Assembly: GCA_020635205.1 (NCBI GenBank)
Contig: JACKAE010000002.1
Coordinates: 310,001 to 374,000 of the forward strand
DNA from: Ignavibacteria bacterium
GTDB lineage: Bacteria > Bacteroidota > Ignavibacteria > OLB7
DNA length: 64,000 bases
Direction: 5' to 3'
The translations under genes and the position numbers were made by a program. Of this stretch, positions 24,605 to 33,246 are shown in pieces; the stretch's first letter is position 1; each line of letters begins with the position of its first letter. The notes under the pieces are model-generated. The model ran no database searches and was not told the DNA's origin. It worked only from the letters and a program-made list of their open reading frames with translations.

Positions 24605-26875
24605 ATGTATGCACTCACTCTTATAATTCATTCTATCCTCTTATGGATATTAATACAGGGAGCCTGTATCGCTCAAGAGCGTGATACCCTCTCTTTCTAT
24701 CATTCCAAGTCTGGCTATGTATTCTACCACAATCCACAGATAGAAATTCAAGCTGCCCGATTTGTCAACCCTGCCCCAGGTTTTATCAATCAGGTCACTG
24801 TCGCTCTTGGAGGATTTAAAATCGGTGGTACAGCTCGGCTCAGAATATTTGGTCATGAGGGTGGGGGACCTGCTCCTGTTCAGGAAGAAGATCTGATTGA
24901 GCCAATTATTCTTCGGAAATCAAAGGCTGGGTTCGAGCAAGTTGTCGTGACTATTCCAGAGCACCCGTTTGTCCCCAATAATCAATTCTTTATTGCACTT
25001 GACCAACTTGATTCAGGTGTTACCTTCCTATCTGACAACGTTGTAAAAGAACCTTTTTGCTCATCTGGCAATGATGATTTCTACTTCCAGCTACTGAAAG
25101 AAAATGGTGCGTGGAAGTGGGAAAAACTCTCATTTGCAGTCGATGTTGTGATGGATTACCCGACGGTGATCCCTGAAAAACAGATGAGTAATGTCAGTGC
25201 GGCAGTTGGCATAGGTGATACCATCCAGAGCAATCGCAGTTTAGCGTGGGCTGATGTCGACAAGAATGGTTATCTCGATCTGCTGTGGGACGGACGACTC
25301 TATTTGAATAGAGAGGGAGAGCAGTTTGAAGATGTCAGCAAAAGCTATGGTCTTAAAGGAACTCCTTCCGCGAATCTCTTTGCCGATATTAATAACGATG
25401 GTCTAATAGATATACTTTTTATTGGATCACGTGACTCAGCAGATCAGAGGAGCTACTTATTTGTTGGCAATGAGAGCCAGAAATTCACTCGAGTTGATCT
25501 GAATCTGCCAATGATTAAGAATCCAACGAGCTTCAGCGTGGCTGATATTGATCGGGATGGTTATTTGGATCTATTCGTTGGACAAGCAGGCCAAGATACG
25601 TGTAGCGATTTTCTCTTACTCAATGACAAAGCACTCGGATTTGTTGACGTTTCCGCAAGATTGCGTCCGAACTCATTATATGCCGGGTTACGATCCTATG
25701 GCTCTCAGTTTATCGACCTTGATAGGGATGGAGACCAAGATCTATACATCGCGCGGCGCTATCCAGAGCACAGTATTCTACTCTACAATGATGGGGAAGG
25801 CTTGTTTACAGACAATACGGGGTCAGGTTCACTCCACGAACTTGGAGCTGGAGCCGGTGGCGACTGGAAAGATTTTGATAATGATGGTGACTTGGATCTT
25901 CTCTATCCTCGTTTGATTCACCCCTATCTACGCAAGTATCGCGGCGCGGGAGGGTCGTCTATCTATGTTGGGAGTGAGAATGAAGAGAAACATTTCTCAG
26001 AAAAGAGACTTCCTGCTGGTACCGAAGAGATTATCTATGAGGAAAGACATGCTGGTGGCTCGTGGGGAGATGTCGACAATGACGGCTTGCTTGATGCCTT
26101 CTTTGGAACCTTTGGGGACTGCCGATTTGCTGAACTCTATACACAGAAGGCCGACTATACATTTAGACTAAGCACATTTGAATATGGTCTACATTGGTCG
26201 AGTGGAGGGGAAGATGGTATTTGGGTTGACTATGATAATGATGGGGATCTGGATCTCTGTGTTATCGAGTGGAACAGCTTGCGGATATACAAGAATCCCG
26301 GAGATGGTGGGCATCACAGCTACGTTGAGATTGATCCGATTCAGGAGAGTGGAGCAGTCGATGTGGGGGCTACCGTAACTGTTTATGCCGGGAATTTACG
26401 TGTCACTCGCGACGTGACGATGGGAAGGGGAATACTGATGGGCGATCCTCCCAGACTCCACTATGGATTAGGGTTAGAACGGTCTATTGACTCTACAGTT
26501 GTGAAGTGGTCAAACGGTTTGAGTGAGACGTTCTCGGACGTACAACCCAATGCTATCAATCGCCTTGTGCAAGGTAGCACAGGAGGATTAAAGGAAGCGG
26601 TTGATGCGTCGATCTCAGCTACTCCTAACCCTTTTAGAGATCAGCTTCACATATACTACACAACCCCTCAAGCCGGTCGAATTCAAGTAAAGATATACAA
26701 TCAGACAGGCACGCTTATTCAAACGCTTGTTGATGCGGAAATGGCTCCCGGCAACCATTCAGTAGTGTGGGAAGGGGAGGATGAAAGCGGGACGAAGGTT
26801 CCTGCCGGTGTCTATATCTACCGTCTTGTATTGCAGGATGGAGAAGTAAATGGAAGAGCAGTCTTAACACGATAG
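24605..26875 (+). CDS. VCBS/FG-GAP propeller protein with ASPIC/UnbV and T9SS sorting domains, 756 aa
   Basis: A type IX-secreted surface protein of the CRTAC1-like group. After a signal peptide (residues 1-23) and an N-terminal beta domain comes a series of seven calcium-binding D-x-D-x-D-G motifs: DVDKNGYLDL, DINNDGLIDI, DIDRDGYLDL, DLDRDGDQDL, DFDNDGDLDL, DVDNDGLLDA and DYDNDGDLDL. This count matches one seven-bladed propeller. An ASPIC/UnbV module follows (VTVYAGNLRVTRDVTMGRG, HYGLG, VVKWSNG). The last 80 residues are a T9SS type A sorting domain: ATPNPFRDQLHIYY, IQVKIYNQTGTLIQTL, GNHSVVWEGEDESG and VPAGVYIYRL. It is the first gene of the long plus-strand unit and is preceded by a clear Shine-Dalgarno sequence. 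Confidence 0.92.
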   Translation: MYALTLIIHSILLWILIQGACIAQERDTLSFYHSKSGYVFYHNPQIEIQAARFVNPAPGFINQVTVALGGFKIGGTARLRIFGHEGGGPAPVQEEDLIEPIILRKSKAGFEQVVVTIPEHPFVPNNQFFIALDQLDSGVTFLSDNVVKEPFCSSGNDDFYFQLLKENGAWKWEKLSFAVDVVMDYPTVIPEKQMSNVSAAVGIGDTIQSNRSLAWADVDKNGYLDLLWDGRLYLNREGEQFEDVSKSYGLKGTPSANLFADINNDGLIDILFIGSRDSADQRSYLFVGNESQKFTRVDLNLPMIKNPTSFSVADIDRDGYLDLFVGQAGQDTCSDFLLLNDKALGFVDVSARLRPNSLYAGLRSYGSQFIDLDRDGDQDLYIARRYPEHSILLYNDGEGLFTDNTGSGSLHELGAGAGGDWKDFDNDGDLDLLYPRLIHPYLRKYRGAGGSSIYVGSENEEKHFSEKRLPAGTEEIIYEERHAGGSWGDVDNDGLLDAFFGTFGDCRFAELYTQKADYTFRLSTFEYGLHWSSGGEDGIWVDYDNDGDLDLCVIEWNSLRIYKNPGDGGHHSYVEIDPIQESGAVDVGATVTVYAGNLRVTRDVTMGRGILMGDPPRLHYGLGLERSIDSTVVKWSNGLSETFSDVQPNAINRLVQGSTGGLKEAVDASISATPNPFRDQLHIYYTTPQAGRIQVKIYNQTGTLIQTLVDAEMAPGNHSVVWEGEDESGTKVPAGVYIYRLVLQDGEVNGRAVLTR

Positions 26876-26945
26876 TCTTTTTCTCGAACTCACTTTCTCT
26901 TAGACTCTCTATCGAAGTACGTAGCAATAAATAGAACTGATAGTA

Positions 26946-27527
26946 ATGCAGAAAGAGTATCTAAATAGAATTTCACTACTGGCAGTTATACTGAGCGGAT
27001 TTGCATTTGCTATCGCCATTGTTGCACTGGTTGTTGTATTCGACTATGAGAAAATTGGTGTTGTCAGAACAGCAGACCTAATAGCTGAATACAGTGGGAT
27101 AGAGGACGCACGAATTGCTTTTGCGAGCCAGAAAGAAAAGTGGCAACGAGAATTCAACACGCTGCAAAGTGACTACCAAAAATCCCTTGAGAAGCTGGAT
27201 GCAGAATGGACTGGCTTAACAAAAAGCGAACAACAGAAGCGAAGCGACACCATTGCAGCCCAAAAACAAAATTTGATTGGATACACTCAGGTTTTAAACG
27301 AACAGGCGGGAGAGGAAGAAGATCGAGCCATAGAGAAAGTTATGAGCCACATCAATGAATGTGTGCGACGATATGCGGAAGAACATGGCTATGATGTGAT
27401 ATACGGAGCTACTGTTGAAGGTTCAATTCTATACAGCAAGGAAGCCCTGGACATAACAGATGAGCTAATTAAAATTTTGAATACTGAATATGAAACGCGC
27501 ATTGCCGATGGCAGGACTTCAGGTTAA
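26946..27527 (+). CDS. OmpH/Skp-like periplasmic chaperone family protein, 193 aa
   Basis: Skp/OmpH proteins are coiled-coil trimers that hold unfolded outer-membrane proteins in the periplasm. Residues 10-33 form a hydrophobic helix (LLAVILSGFAFAIAIVALVVV) that may remain as a membrane anchor, because no signal-peptidase site is clear. Then comes the family opening KIGVVRTADLIAEYSGIEDARIAF, a long charged helical region of about 70 residues (FASQKEKWQREFNTLQSDYQK to EEEDRAIEKVMSH), and the C-terminal strand-helix YDVIYGATVEGSILYSKEALDITDELIKILN. This is the canonical OmpH layout. Its place inside the RHS-associated unit suggests a dedicated chaperone for the very large exported proteins encoded downstream; that is inference. 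Confidence 0.85.
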   Translation: MQKEYLNRISLLAVILSGFAFAIAIVALVVVFDYEKIGVVRTADLIAEYSGIEDARIAFASQKEKWQREFNTLQSDYQKSLEKLDAEWTGLTKSEQQKRSDTIAAQKQNLIGYTQVLNEQAGEEEDRAIEKVMSHINECVRRYAEEHGYDVIYGATVEGSILYSKEALDITDELIKILNTEYETRIADGRTSG

Positions 27528-27534
27528 TCGACAA

Positions 27535-28128
27535 ATGAAACTCCTCTTTGTAGCTGCTCTCCTATTTATGGGAGGATGTAGCGAGAAAAGTCCAGACGGA
27601 GTGTTAGAGGAGACGTCTCGTATAAATAGCTCTCAAAGTGGACTCGTAAAGATTGTAGAGAATAATGGTGTACGCATGATTGCAAAATATCTTACTCCAG
27701 AGTACTTAGCGAAGTCTGAACTAAAGAATATGCCTGAGAATATTGCTACACTCGACACACTTGTTGAACGATACTCACACAACCTGAATTTCTATGTGAC
27801 GCTAAAGAGTTCAGATAGTAAACTTCCAATGCACCCTGCCAGCAGTAGTGAGGGTAGCAGTGGAGTTGACTTCAGTGGAGTAATCGATGTGGAAGTGACA
27901 AAAGGACTATTCCAGTTGCAATCTGAAGATAACTTCTGGACACCCGTATGTGTGATTCCAGAGTCCAGAGTTGGTATAGCGGATGAAACTTGGCTGGTTG
28001 TCTTTGCAGTAGATCCAGAAACAATGCTATCTGGAAACCGCACCGTAAAACTTGTCTACTCTGACCCACTGGATAATGGCAAGGATAGTGAGTTCCTCTA
28101 TAACGTTCGGGACCTTATTCACTCATAA
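27535..28128 (+). CDS. Small lipoprotein in the RHS-associated unit, 197 aa
   Basis: A predicted lipoprotein of no recognised family. The ATG at 27535 begins the signal sequence MKLLFVAALLFMGGCSEK, whose GGC is a good lipobox; an in-frame ATG at 27490 would overlap the OmpH-like gene by 38 bases and put charged residues before the signal, so it is less likely. The mature part is about 180 residues with no low-complexity region except a run of serines (PASSSEGSSGVDFSG). It contains beta-like stretches (FYVTLKSSD, LVVFAVDPETML, RTVKLVYSDP). It starts 7 bases after the OmpH-like stop and ends 19 bases before the 1676-residue gene, so it is part of the same transcript. It may be an outer-membrane partner of the large proteins. 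Confidence 0.8.
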   Translation: MKLLFVAALLFMGGCSEKSPDGVLEETSRINSSQSGLVKIVENNGVRMIAKYLTPEYLAKSELKNMPENIATLDTLVERYSHNLNFYVTLKSSDSKLPMHPASSSEGSSGVDFSGVIDVEVTKGLFQLQSEDNFWTPVCVIPESRVGIADETWLVVFAVDPETMLSGNRTVKLVYSDPLDNGKDSEFLYNVRDLIHS

Positions 28129-28147
28129 ATCATCGCAATCACAGATC

Positions 28148-31100
28148 ATGTTCCACAGAACTAGAACTTTTCGCTTCGTAGCAGCTTTTCTCGTCCTCAC
28201 TCTATTGATTGAGGCATTCGCGCCTATCGCTGCTTTTGCTCTTACGAGTGGTTCTTCGCAGACAGAATTTATGGGTGGGGGTGGCGGGGGACTCGTTAAT
28301 CCGTTCACAGGAGCATTTTCCTATTCTATTCCTGTACTTACTGTGCCTGGTCCCAATGGAGTTGGCTATGGCTTAACCTTAAGCTACAATAACAATACCT
28401 CAGGAGAAAGTGAAGCATCGTGGGTTGGTGCTGGGTGGTCGCTAAATGCGGGAGCTGTCAATCGCGTTAAGCGAGGATTTCCAGATGACTATAAGAAATC
28501 TAAAGTCACGTACTGGAAGAATTCTCGTGTAAACTCGACCATTCGAGTCAAGGCTCGGGCTGCTGTCGAGGTAACAAGTTTCGATCTGATTCCAGATAAA
28601 GTGAAAAATCTGATCAAGAATTCAACCGGTATCGATCCAAAAAATCCCCAAGGAAGTGTCGGAATGAGTGAGGCACTGACACTACAATTTAATAATCAAA
28701 CTGGATTTGACTGGGCTTACGATCTGGGAGTTGGAGGCTTAGGGATCAGTGCCAACTTAGGCTTGAGTGAAAATGGCGTTGAGTTAGATGGCGACTTTAG
28801 TCCGCTCCAATTGTTTATGAGTTTGGGTCCGAACTATATCGGAACCCCAGAGATGTGGGATCAGGCATACGATCAATATGGAAGATACCAGCGGCTCCTT
28901 GGCTTGTGGGACAGAATGAACGAGTTTCATCCTCCAGCACGAGTTCCTCGGTATAGTGGCTATGCCTTAACATTTTCTGGAGCTGCCGAAGGTGACATCC
29001 TTCCAAATGTTGGTTTGGAGGGTGGAATAACAGGTTCATATGCTCGAGTGTCGAGCATCCTGAAAGATGAAGAAGACGCTTACGGATATTTATACTCCGA
29101 TGCGGTTGCTAATAGTGCTGAAGCCATGGACTATTATACCGAGAAGGAAGACTCATACCGAGAGACCGATCAACGACTGCCAATTCCTTTCAGTAATGCC
29201 GACTACTTCTCAGTTGCCGGGGTCAGTGGTGGTGGTGTATTCCGTGCCTATCAGCGTGGCCAGGGACATTTCAGGCCACCCAGTAAGGTCAGCGGCACAT
29301 TCATCGGTCATGGCAACTTAGAGCTTCACGTCGGCGAAGAGATTGGCTTCGGAGGGGCTGGTGCTGGAGTTGGAACCCAAAAAATGATAACTCGTGGATG
29401 GACTTCGAATGGTCTTTCCTTTAATCAGAATATCAATGATGGTGAGCAAAAGTTCTTCCGGTTTAGGGGAGATCGAGGAGGAAGCATTCTCGATGTGACA
29501 GACGATCCTGTTCAGTTAACACCTTCATCCGTTATTCCAAACAAATGGCTCAAGAATGATCCTAATGCTGACGTTTTTGGGCCTTATGGTGATATCTGGC
29601 CAGTAATAAACAATGGAGAGCGTGTTGGACGGACAACCTATGTTGGATTCAACACAAACAGTGATGTGCTGGACGGCCCAGCCTTCAACTGTTATTATTC
29701 CGAAGGAAATGTGCACTACCGATCGTTCTCCCGACGCAGTAAAGTTATCGACGATTATGTGAATCGTAACGATGCGGTTATCAAAGATGGGCTTGGAGAG
29801 TTCTCTGTTGTGGGTGGCGATGGTATGACATATGTGTATGGATTACCAATATACTCACGAGATGAAGTCTCTATGAGCTATGGTCTGTATGGACTAAATA
29901 AAGTCCAAGATTTGGAGAATAATTTCATCGCATACAAACACGTTTCGGAAGGAAACTATGAAGACAACGATAATCTCAATGGAATGGAGTCGCTGGATCC
30001 ATACGCTAATGCATTCCTTTTAACAGAGGTTGTTTCGCCTGATTATGTAGATCGGACGAACAATGGTCCTACTCCAGATGATCTTGGTGGGTATGTAATC
30101 TTCAACTATAAGACGACAGCCGGAACCTACGACAAGGATGATCCTGAGACTGACAATTGGTACAAGTGGCGCTCCCCCTATCGCGGAACATACTACAACC
30201 GGAACTCACTCTCTGATCCATATGACGACCTTGGTTCATTCTCTTCCGGGTACAAGGAGATATACTATCTCGAATCCATCGAAACAAAGACCCACAAAGC
30301 AGTATTCTATACAAGCTCCCGCGACGACGCCTACGAAGCCCACCACAATGAAAGTGTAGCCGGTGCTAACCCTGATGCAACGACAGCAGATGCAGGTGCT
30401 AACGAAAAAGTGCACAAGCTCGACAAGATTGAATTGTGGTCCAAAGAAGCTGATGGATCACTTTCAAAGCTCATATCGACAACCAACTTTCGGTATGATT
30501 ATTTTCTCTGCCAAGGGCTTCCCAATGCAAAGTACGAAGGGGGAAAGTTAACACTGAAACGACTTTGGTTTGAATATGAGGGTGTTGTGAGTGCTCGCAT
30601 AAGTCCGTATGAGTTCGGCTATGAGTATCGAAAAACTGCTAATTACCCACCTCAGATTCGGAATAATAGCCTCTACCAGAATATCATTAATCACGGTGAT
30701 AATCTTACCGCTGGGTCAGCAAGCGATCAGAATCCAGACTACTCAGAGTTTGATGTTGACCGATGGGGTAATTACCAAAAGAATGGTGCAGCACGCTATA
30801 GTAAGTATCAACAGTGGGTCGATCAAAAACTTATCGCAAATGAAGATTTCGATCCTGCCCCTTGGCAACTGAAGTGGATCAAACTTCCATCTGGGGGTGA
30901 AATTCACATCCAATATGAACAGAACGACTATCGATATGTTCAGCATCGTGACGCAATGGTGATGGTTCCCTTGAAGTCATTCTATGTGGATACGGATCCC
31001 GAGCCTGATAATGAACCTTATACCTATGAGTTGGATCTTGATGCAATTGGTGTTGATGCGAGCGAGATCGGAGAGTTAGAAAACTTGCTGAGAAAACATT

Positions 31101-33178
31101 TTGGAGATAAAGATGGAAATTTCGTTGGTAGTCGAGAGTATATATACTACCGATTGCTGTATGGTCTTGTGATTGGTTCGGATCCTGATCTTGACAAGTG
31201 TACGTCAGAGTACTTTACGGGATATGCCGCAGTGACTGACGTGATCAATGAGAATAACAAGCTCTATGTCAAGATTGGCGATCCTGATGATGGAAAGACT
31301 CGCCCAGAGAGAAAGTGCCAAGAATTTTACAGATCAGCTCGTCAGGGGATCTTAGTTGAGAATTGCGGAAGTCCACAAAATTCTATTAACGATGGAGCTG
31401 ATGATGAGAAGAGTGTTGTTGCGGCGATCTATAACTTGTTCGACACGATCTTCAACGTAATCCTCGAAGTGACTGCACCCTCTTTCGCGCTTTGCGAAGA
31501 TATCAACGTCACAGAATCCTATTTGCGCATTCCAACAATCAAGGACAAAAAGGGTGGGGGAATTCGAGTGAAGCGCGTTCTCACCTATGATCCTGGTTTA
31601 GAAGACGAAGATATAGCACTCTATGGAACAGAGTATTTCTATCAAACACCTGATGGTCGTAGCAGTGGTGTTGCTACAAACGAGCCGGTTAACGGGCGCG
31701 AAGAAAATGCGTTAGTTTACCTCAACACTCAGGCAAATAGCAACTTTGATGCAGATTCGATTATCACCGGCAAGAGCATGAGGCAACTTGAATTGCCAGT
31801 TGGTGAATCGCTGATGCCAGCTGCCTCAATTGGTTATTCAAGAGTTATTGCACGCAACATACACACTGGGAAGTCAGGGACAGGCTTTACTGTCTACAAC
31901 TACTATACTGCACGCGACTATCCCTTTGATTTGCAACACTTCCAATCTTCCAATCTCCCTGATCCCGAACAAGGTCTTTCCCAAGAGGCAAAAGATCTGA
32001 TGACCGAACCAATGACGTCATTACGGAGTCCTCGATCTGCAGCATTCCCGATTGAGCTGACGATCTATGGTAATTATCAACATTCAATTAATGCCACTCA
32101 GGGCTTCCGGTTTGTCGTTAACGGGATGCATGGACAAGCCCGTAGTGTTGGACAATATATAGGTGCTTTTCACCCTGACTCTGAAAACGATCTCGACGAC
32201 GCAGCCTTGGCCTCCCATATTGAATACGAGTATTTCCAGCCATGGGAATCTATCCCTATGATGAGTGAGGTTTCTTCTCAGAACATCTACCAAGCATACC
32301 CTGGAAAGGTTGTAGAAGTGGTTACAGAGAGCCGAGAGTTAATAGATGACAGGTCTGATTATAGTGGGCAAGTGGATGGCGGGGTCTTCTTTGCATTTCC
32401 TTTCCCTCTACCTATTGGTTCATTCTCTGGTCGTATTGAGGTCGACAAACAGAAACTTCGAACGCATGTTACTTCCAAAGTCATTGAGTATCCAGTGATT
32501 CTAAAGAGTATTAAAGCTACAAAAGATAATATCGTTGATAAGACGGAGTACGTAGCATTTGATCCTGCCTCTGGCGCACCAGTCTTAATCAAGAAGTCAG
32601 ATGGTTTCGATGGGCTGACAATTAATGGCGCACCTGAAGTACATGACGGTAGTTATTATACAGTGGCAATACCTGCCTGGCAATACTACGCAAACTTTGG
32701 CCAGATGGCGAAGACACAGAGGCTAACTATCAAGAGCGATATCCCAGAAAACTCTAATGATGGCAATAGCGGAGTTGCATTCGATAAAAGATTTATTCGA
32801 AAAACATCGGTAGATGAACATTACCTCAATGTTCGTTCAGTCAAGCCGAAAGGATCGGTGAACTTCTTGAACTCTCTTGTCTCAGGTGATATGCTTGAAC
32901 TTCAGGCTCCTCAGATTGAGGCTAACGGCACCTATAAAACTGACAACAAAGGGAATGTTGTTAAGCGACCGCTTGGACTCTACCACGTCGGAAGAATTGG
33001 AGCAAGTCGTGTAGAGCTACTGCCGGTTTCCTACTCAGTAACAAACAACGAGCAGGAAGTGCGAGATATCTGGGTTGAGATAGTGAAGAGTGGGCGAAAC
33101 AATCGGGTAGGGGCTTCGGTCGGTGGGTTCTCCACATATGGTATGCCACCAGTCAGCATTGAAAAACCTATTCAATAG
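28148..33178 (+). CDS. Giant RHS-associated N-terminal protein, 1676 aa
   Basis: A secreted protein that carries the opening signature of Bacteroidota RHS/SpvB-like systems but not the RHS core. The ATG at 28148 is preferred because it begins a signal peptide (residues 1-33, ending AFAL); upstream in-frame starts overlap the lipoprotein gene. Residues about 50-115 carry the hallmark GLVNPFTGAFSYSIPVL, GYGLTLSYNNNTSGESEASW and VGAGWSLNAGAVNRVKRGFPDD. The next 1500 residues are beta-rich and aromatic-rich, with a YVYGLPIYSRDE-type segment and many D/N-G turns, as in the filament-forming shell of Tc/RHS proteins. It has no T9SS signal. The matching RHS core is in the separate 2776-residue gene downstream, so the function appears split over several polypeptides. 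Confidence 0.85.
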   Translation: MFHRTRTFRFVAAFLVLTLLIEAFAPIAAFALTSGSSQTEFMGGGGGGLVNPFTGAFSYSIPVLTVPGPNGVGYGLTLSYNNNTSGESEASWVGAGWSLNAGAVNRVKRGFPDDYKKSKVTYWKNSRVNSTIRVKARAAVEVTSFDLIPDKVKNLIKNSTGIDPKNPQGSVGMSEALTLQFNNQTGFDWAYDLGVGGLGISANLGLSENGVELDGDFSPLQLFMSLGPNYIGTPEMWDQAYDQYGRYQRLLGLWDRMNEFHPPARVPRYSGYALTFSGAAEGDILPNVGLEGGITGSYARVSSILKDEEDAYGYLYSDAVANSAEAMDYYTEKEDSYRETDQRLPIPFSNADYFSVAGVSGGGVFRAYQRGQGHFRPPSKVSGTFIGHGNLELHVGEEIGFGGAGAGVGTQKMITRGWTSNGLSFNQNINDGEQKFFRFRGDRGGSILDVTDDPVQLTPSSVIPNKWLKNDPNADVFGPYGDIWPVINNGERVGRTTYVGFNTNSDVLDGPAFNCYYSEGNVHYRSFSRRSKVIDDYVNRNDAVIKDGLGEFSVVGGDGMTYVYGLPIYSRDEVSMSYGLYGLNKVQDLENNFIAYKHVSEGNYEDNDNLNGMESLDPYANAFLLTEVVSPDYVDRTNNGPTPDDLGGYVIFNYKTTAGTYDKDDPETDNWYKWRSPYRGTYYNRNSLSDPYDDLGSFSSGYKEIYYLESIETKTHKAVFYTSSRDDAYEAHHNESVAGANPDATTADAGANEKVHKLDKIELWSKEADGSLSKLISTTNFRYDYFLCQGLPNAKYEGGKLTLKRLWFEYEGVVSARISPYEFGYEYRKTANYPPQIRNNSLYQNIINHGDNLTAGSASDQNPDYSEFDVDRWGNYQKNGAARYSKYQQWVDQKLIANEDFDPAPWQLKWIKLPSGGEIHIQYEQNDYRYVQHRDAMVMVPLKSFYVDTDPEPDNEPYTYELDLDAIGVDASEIGELENLLRKHFGDKDGNFVGSREYIYYRLLYGLVIGSDPDLDKCTSEYFTGYAAVTDVINENNKLYVKIGDPDDGKTRPERKCQEFYRSARQGILVENCGSPQNSINDGADDEKSVVAAIYNLFDTIFNVILEVTAPSFALCEDINVTESYLRIPTIKDKKGGGIRVKRVLTYDPGLEDEDIALYGTEYFYQTPDGRSSGVATNEPVNGREENALVYLNTQANSNFDADSIITGKSMRQLELPVGESLMPAASIGYSRVIARNIHTGKSGTGFTVYNYYTARDYPFDLQHFQSSNLPDPEQGLSQEAKDLMTEPMTSLRSPRSAAFPIELTIYGNYQHSINATQGFRFVVNGMHGQARSVGQYIGAFHPDSENDLDDAALASHIEYEYFQPWESIPMMSEVSSQNIYQAYPGKVVEVVTESRELIDDRSDYSGQVDGGVFFAFPFPLPIGSFSGRIEVDKQKLRTHVTSKVIEYPVILKSIKATKDNIVDKTEYVAFDPASGAPVLIKKSDGFDGLTINGAPEVHDGSYYTVAIPAWQYYANFGQMAKTQRLTIKSDIPENSNDGNSGVAFDKRFIRKTSVDEHYLNVRSVKPKGSVNFLNSLVSGDMLELQAPQIEANGTYKTDNKGNVVKRPLGLYHVGRIGASRVELLPVSYSVTNNEQEVRDIWVEIVKSGRNNRVGASVGGFSTYGMPPVSIEKPIQ

Positions 33179-33246
33179 CACTTGAATTGTTCTATCTACT
33201 CTCACTGACATTAGTTGAATTCATCACTCTTTACTGACTGTGTAAA

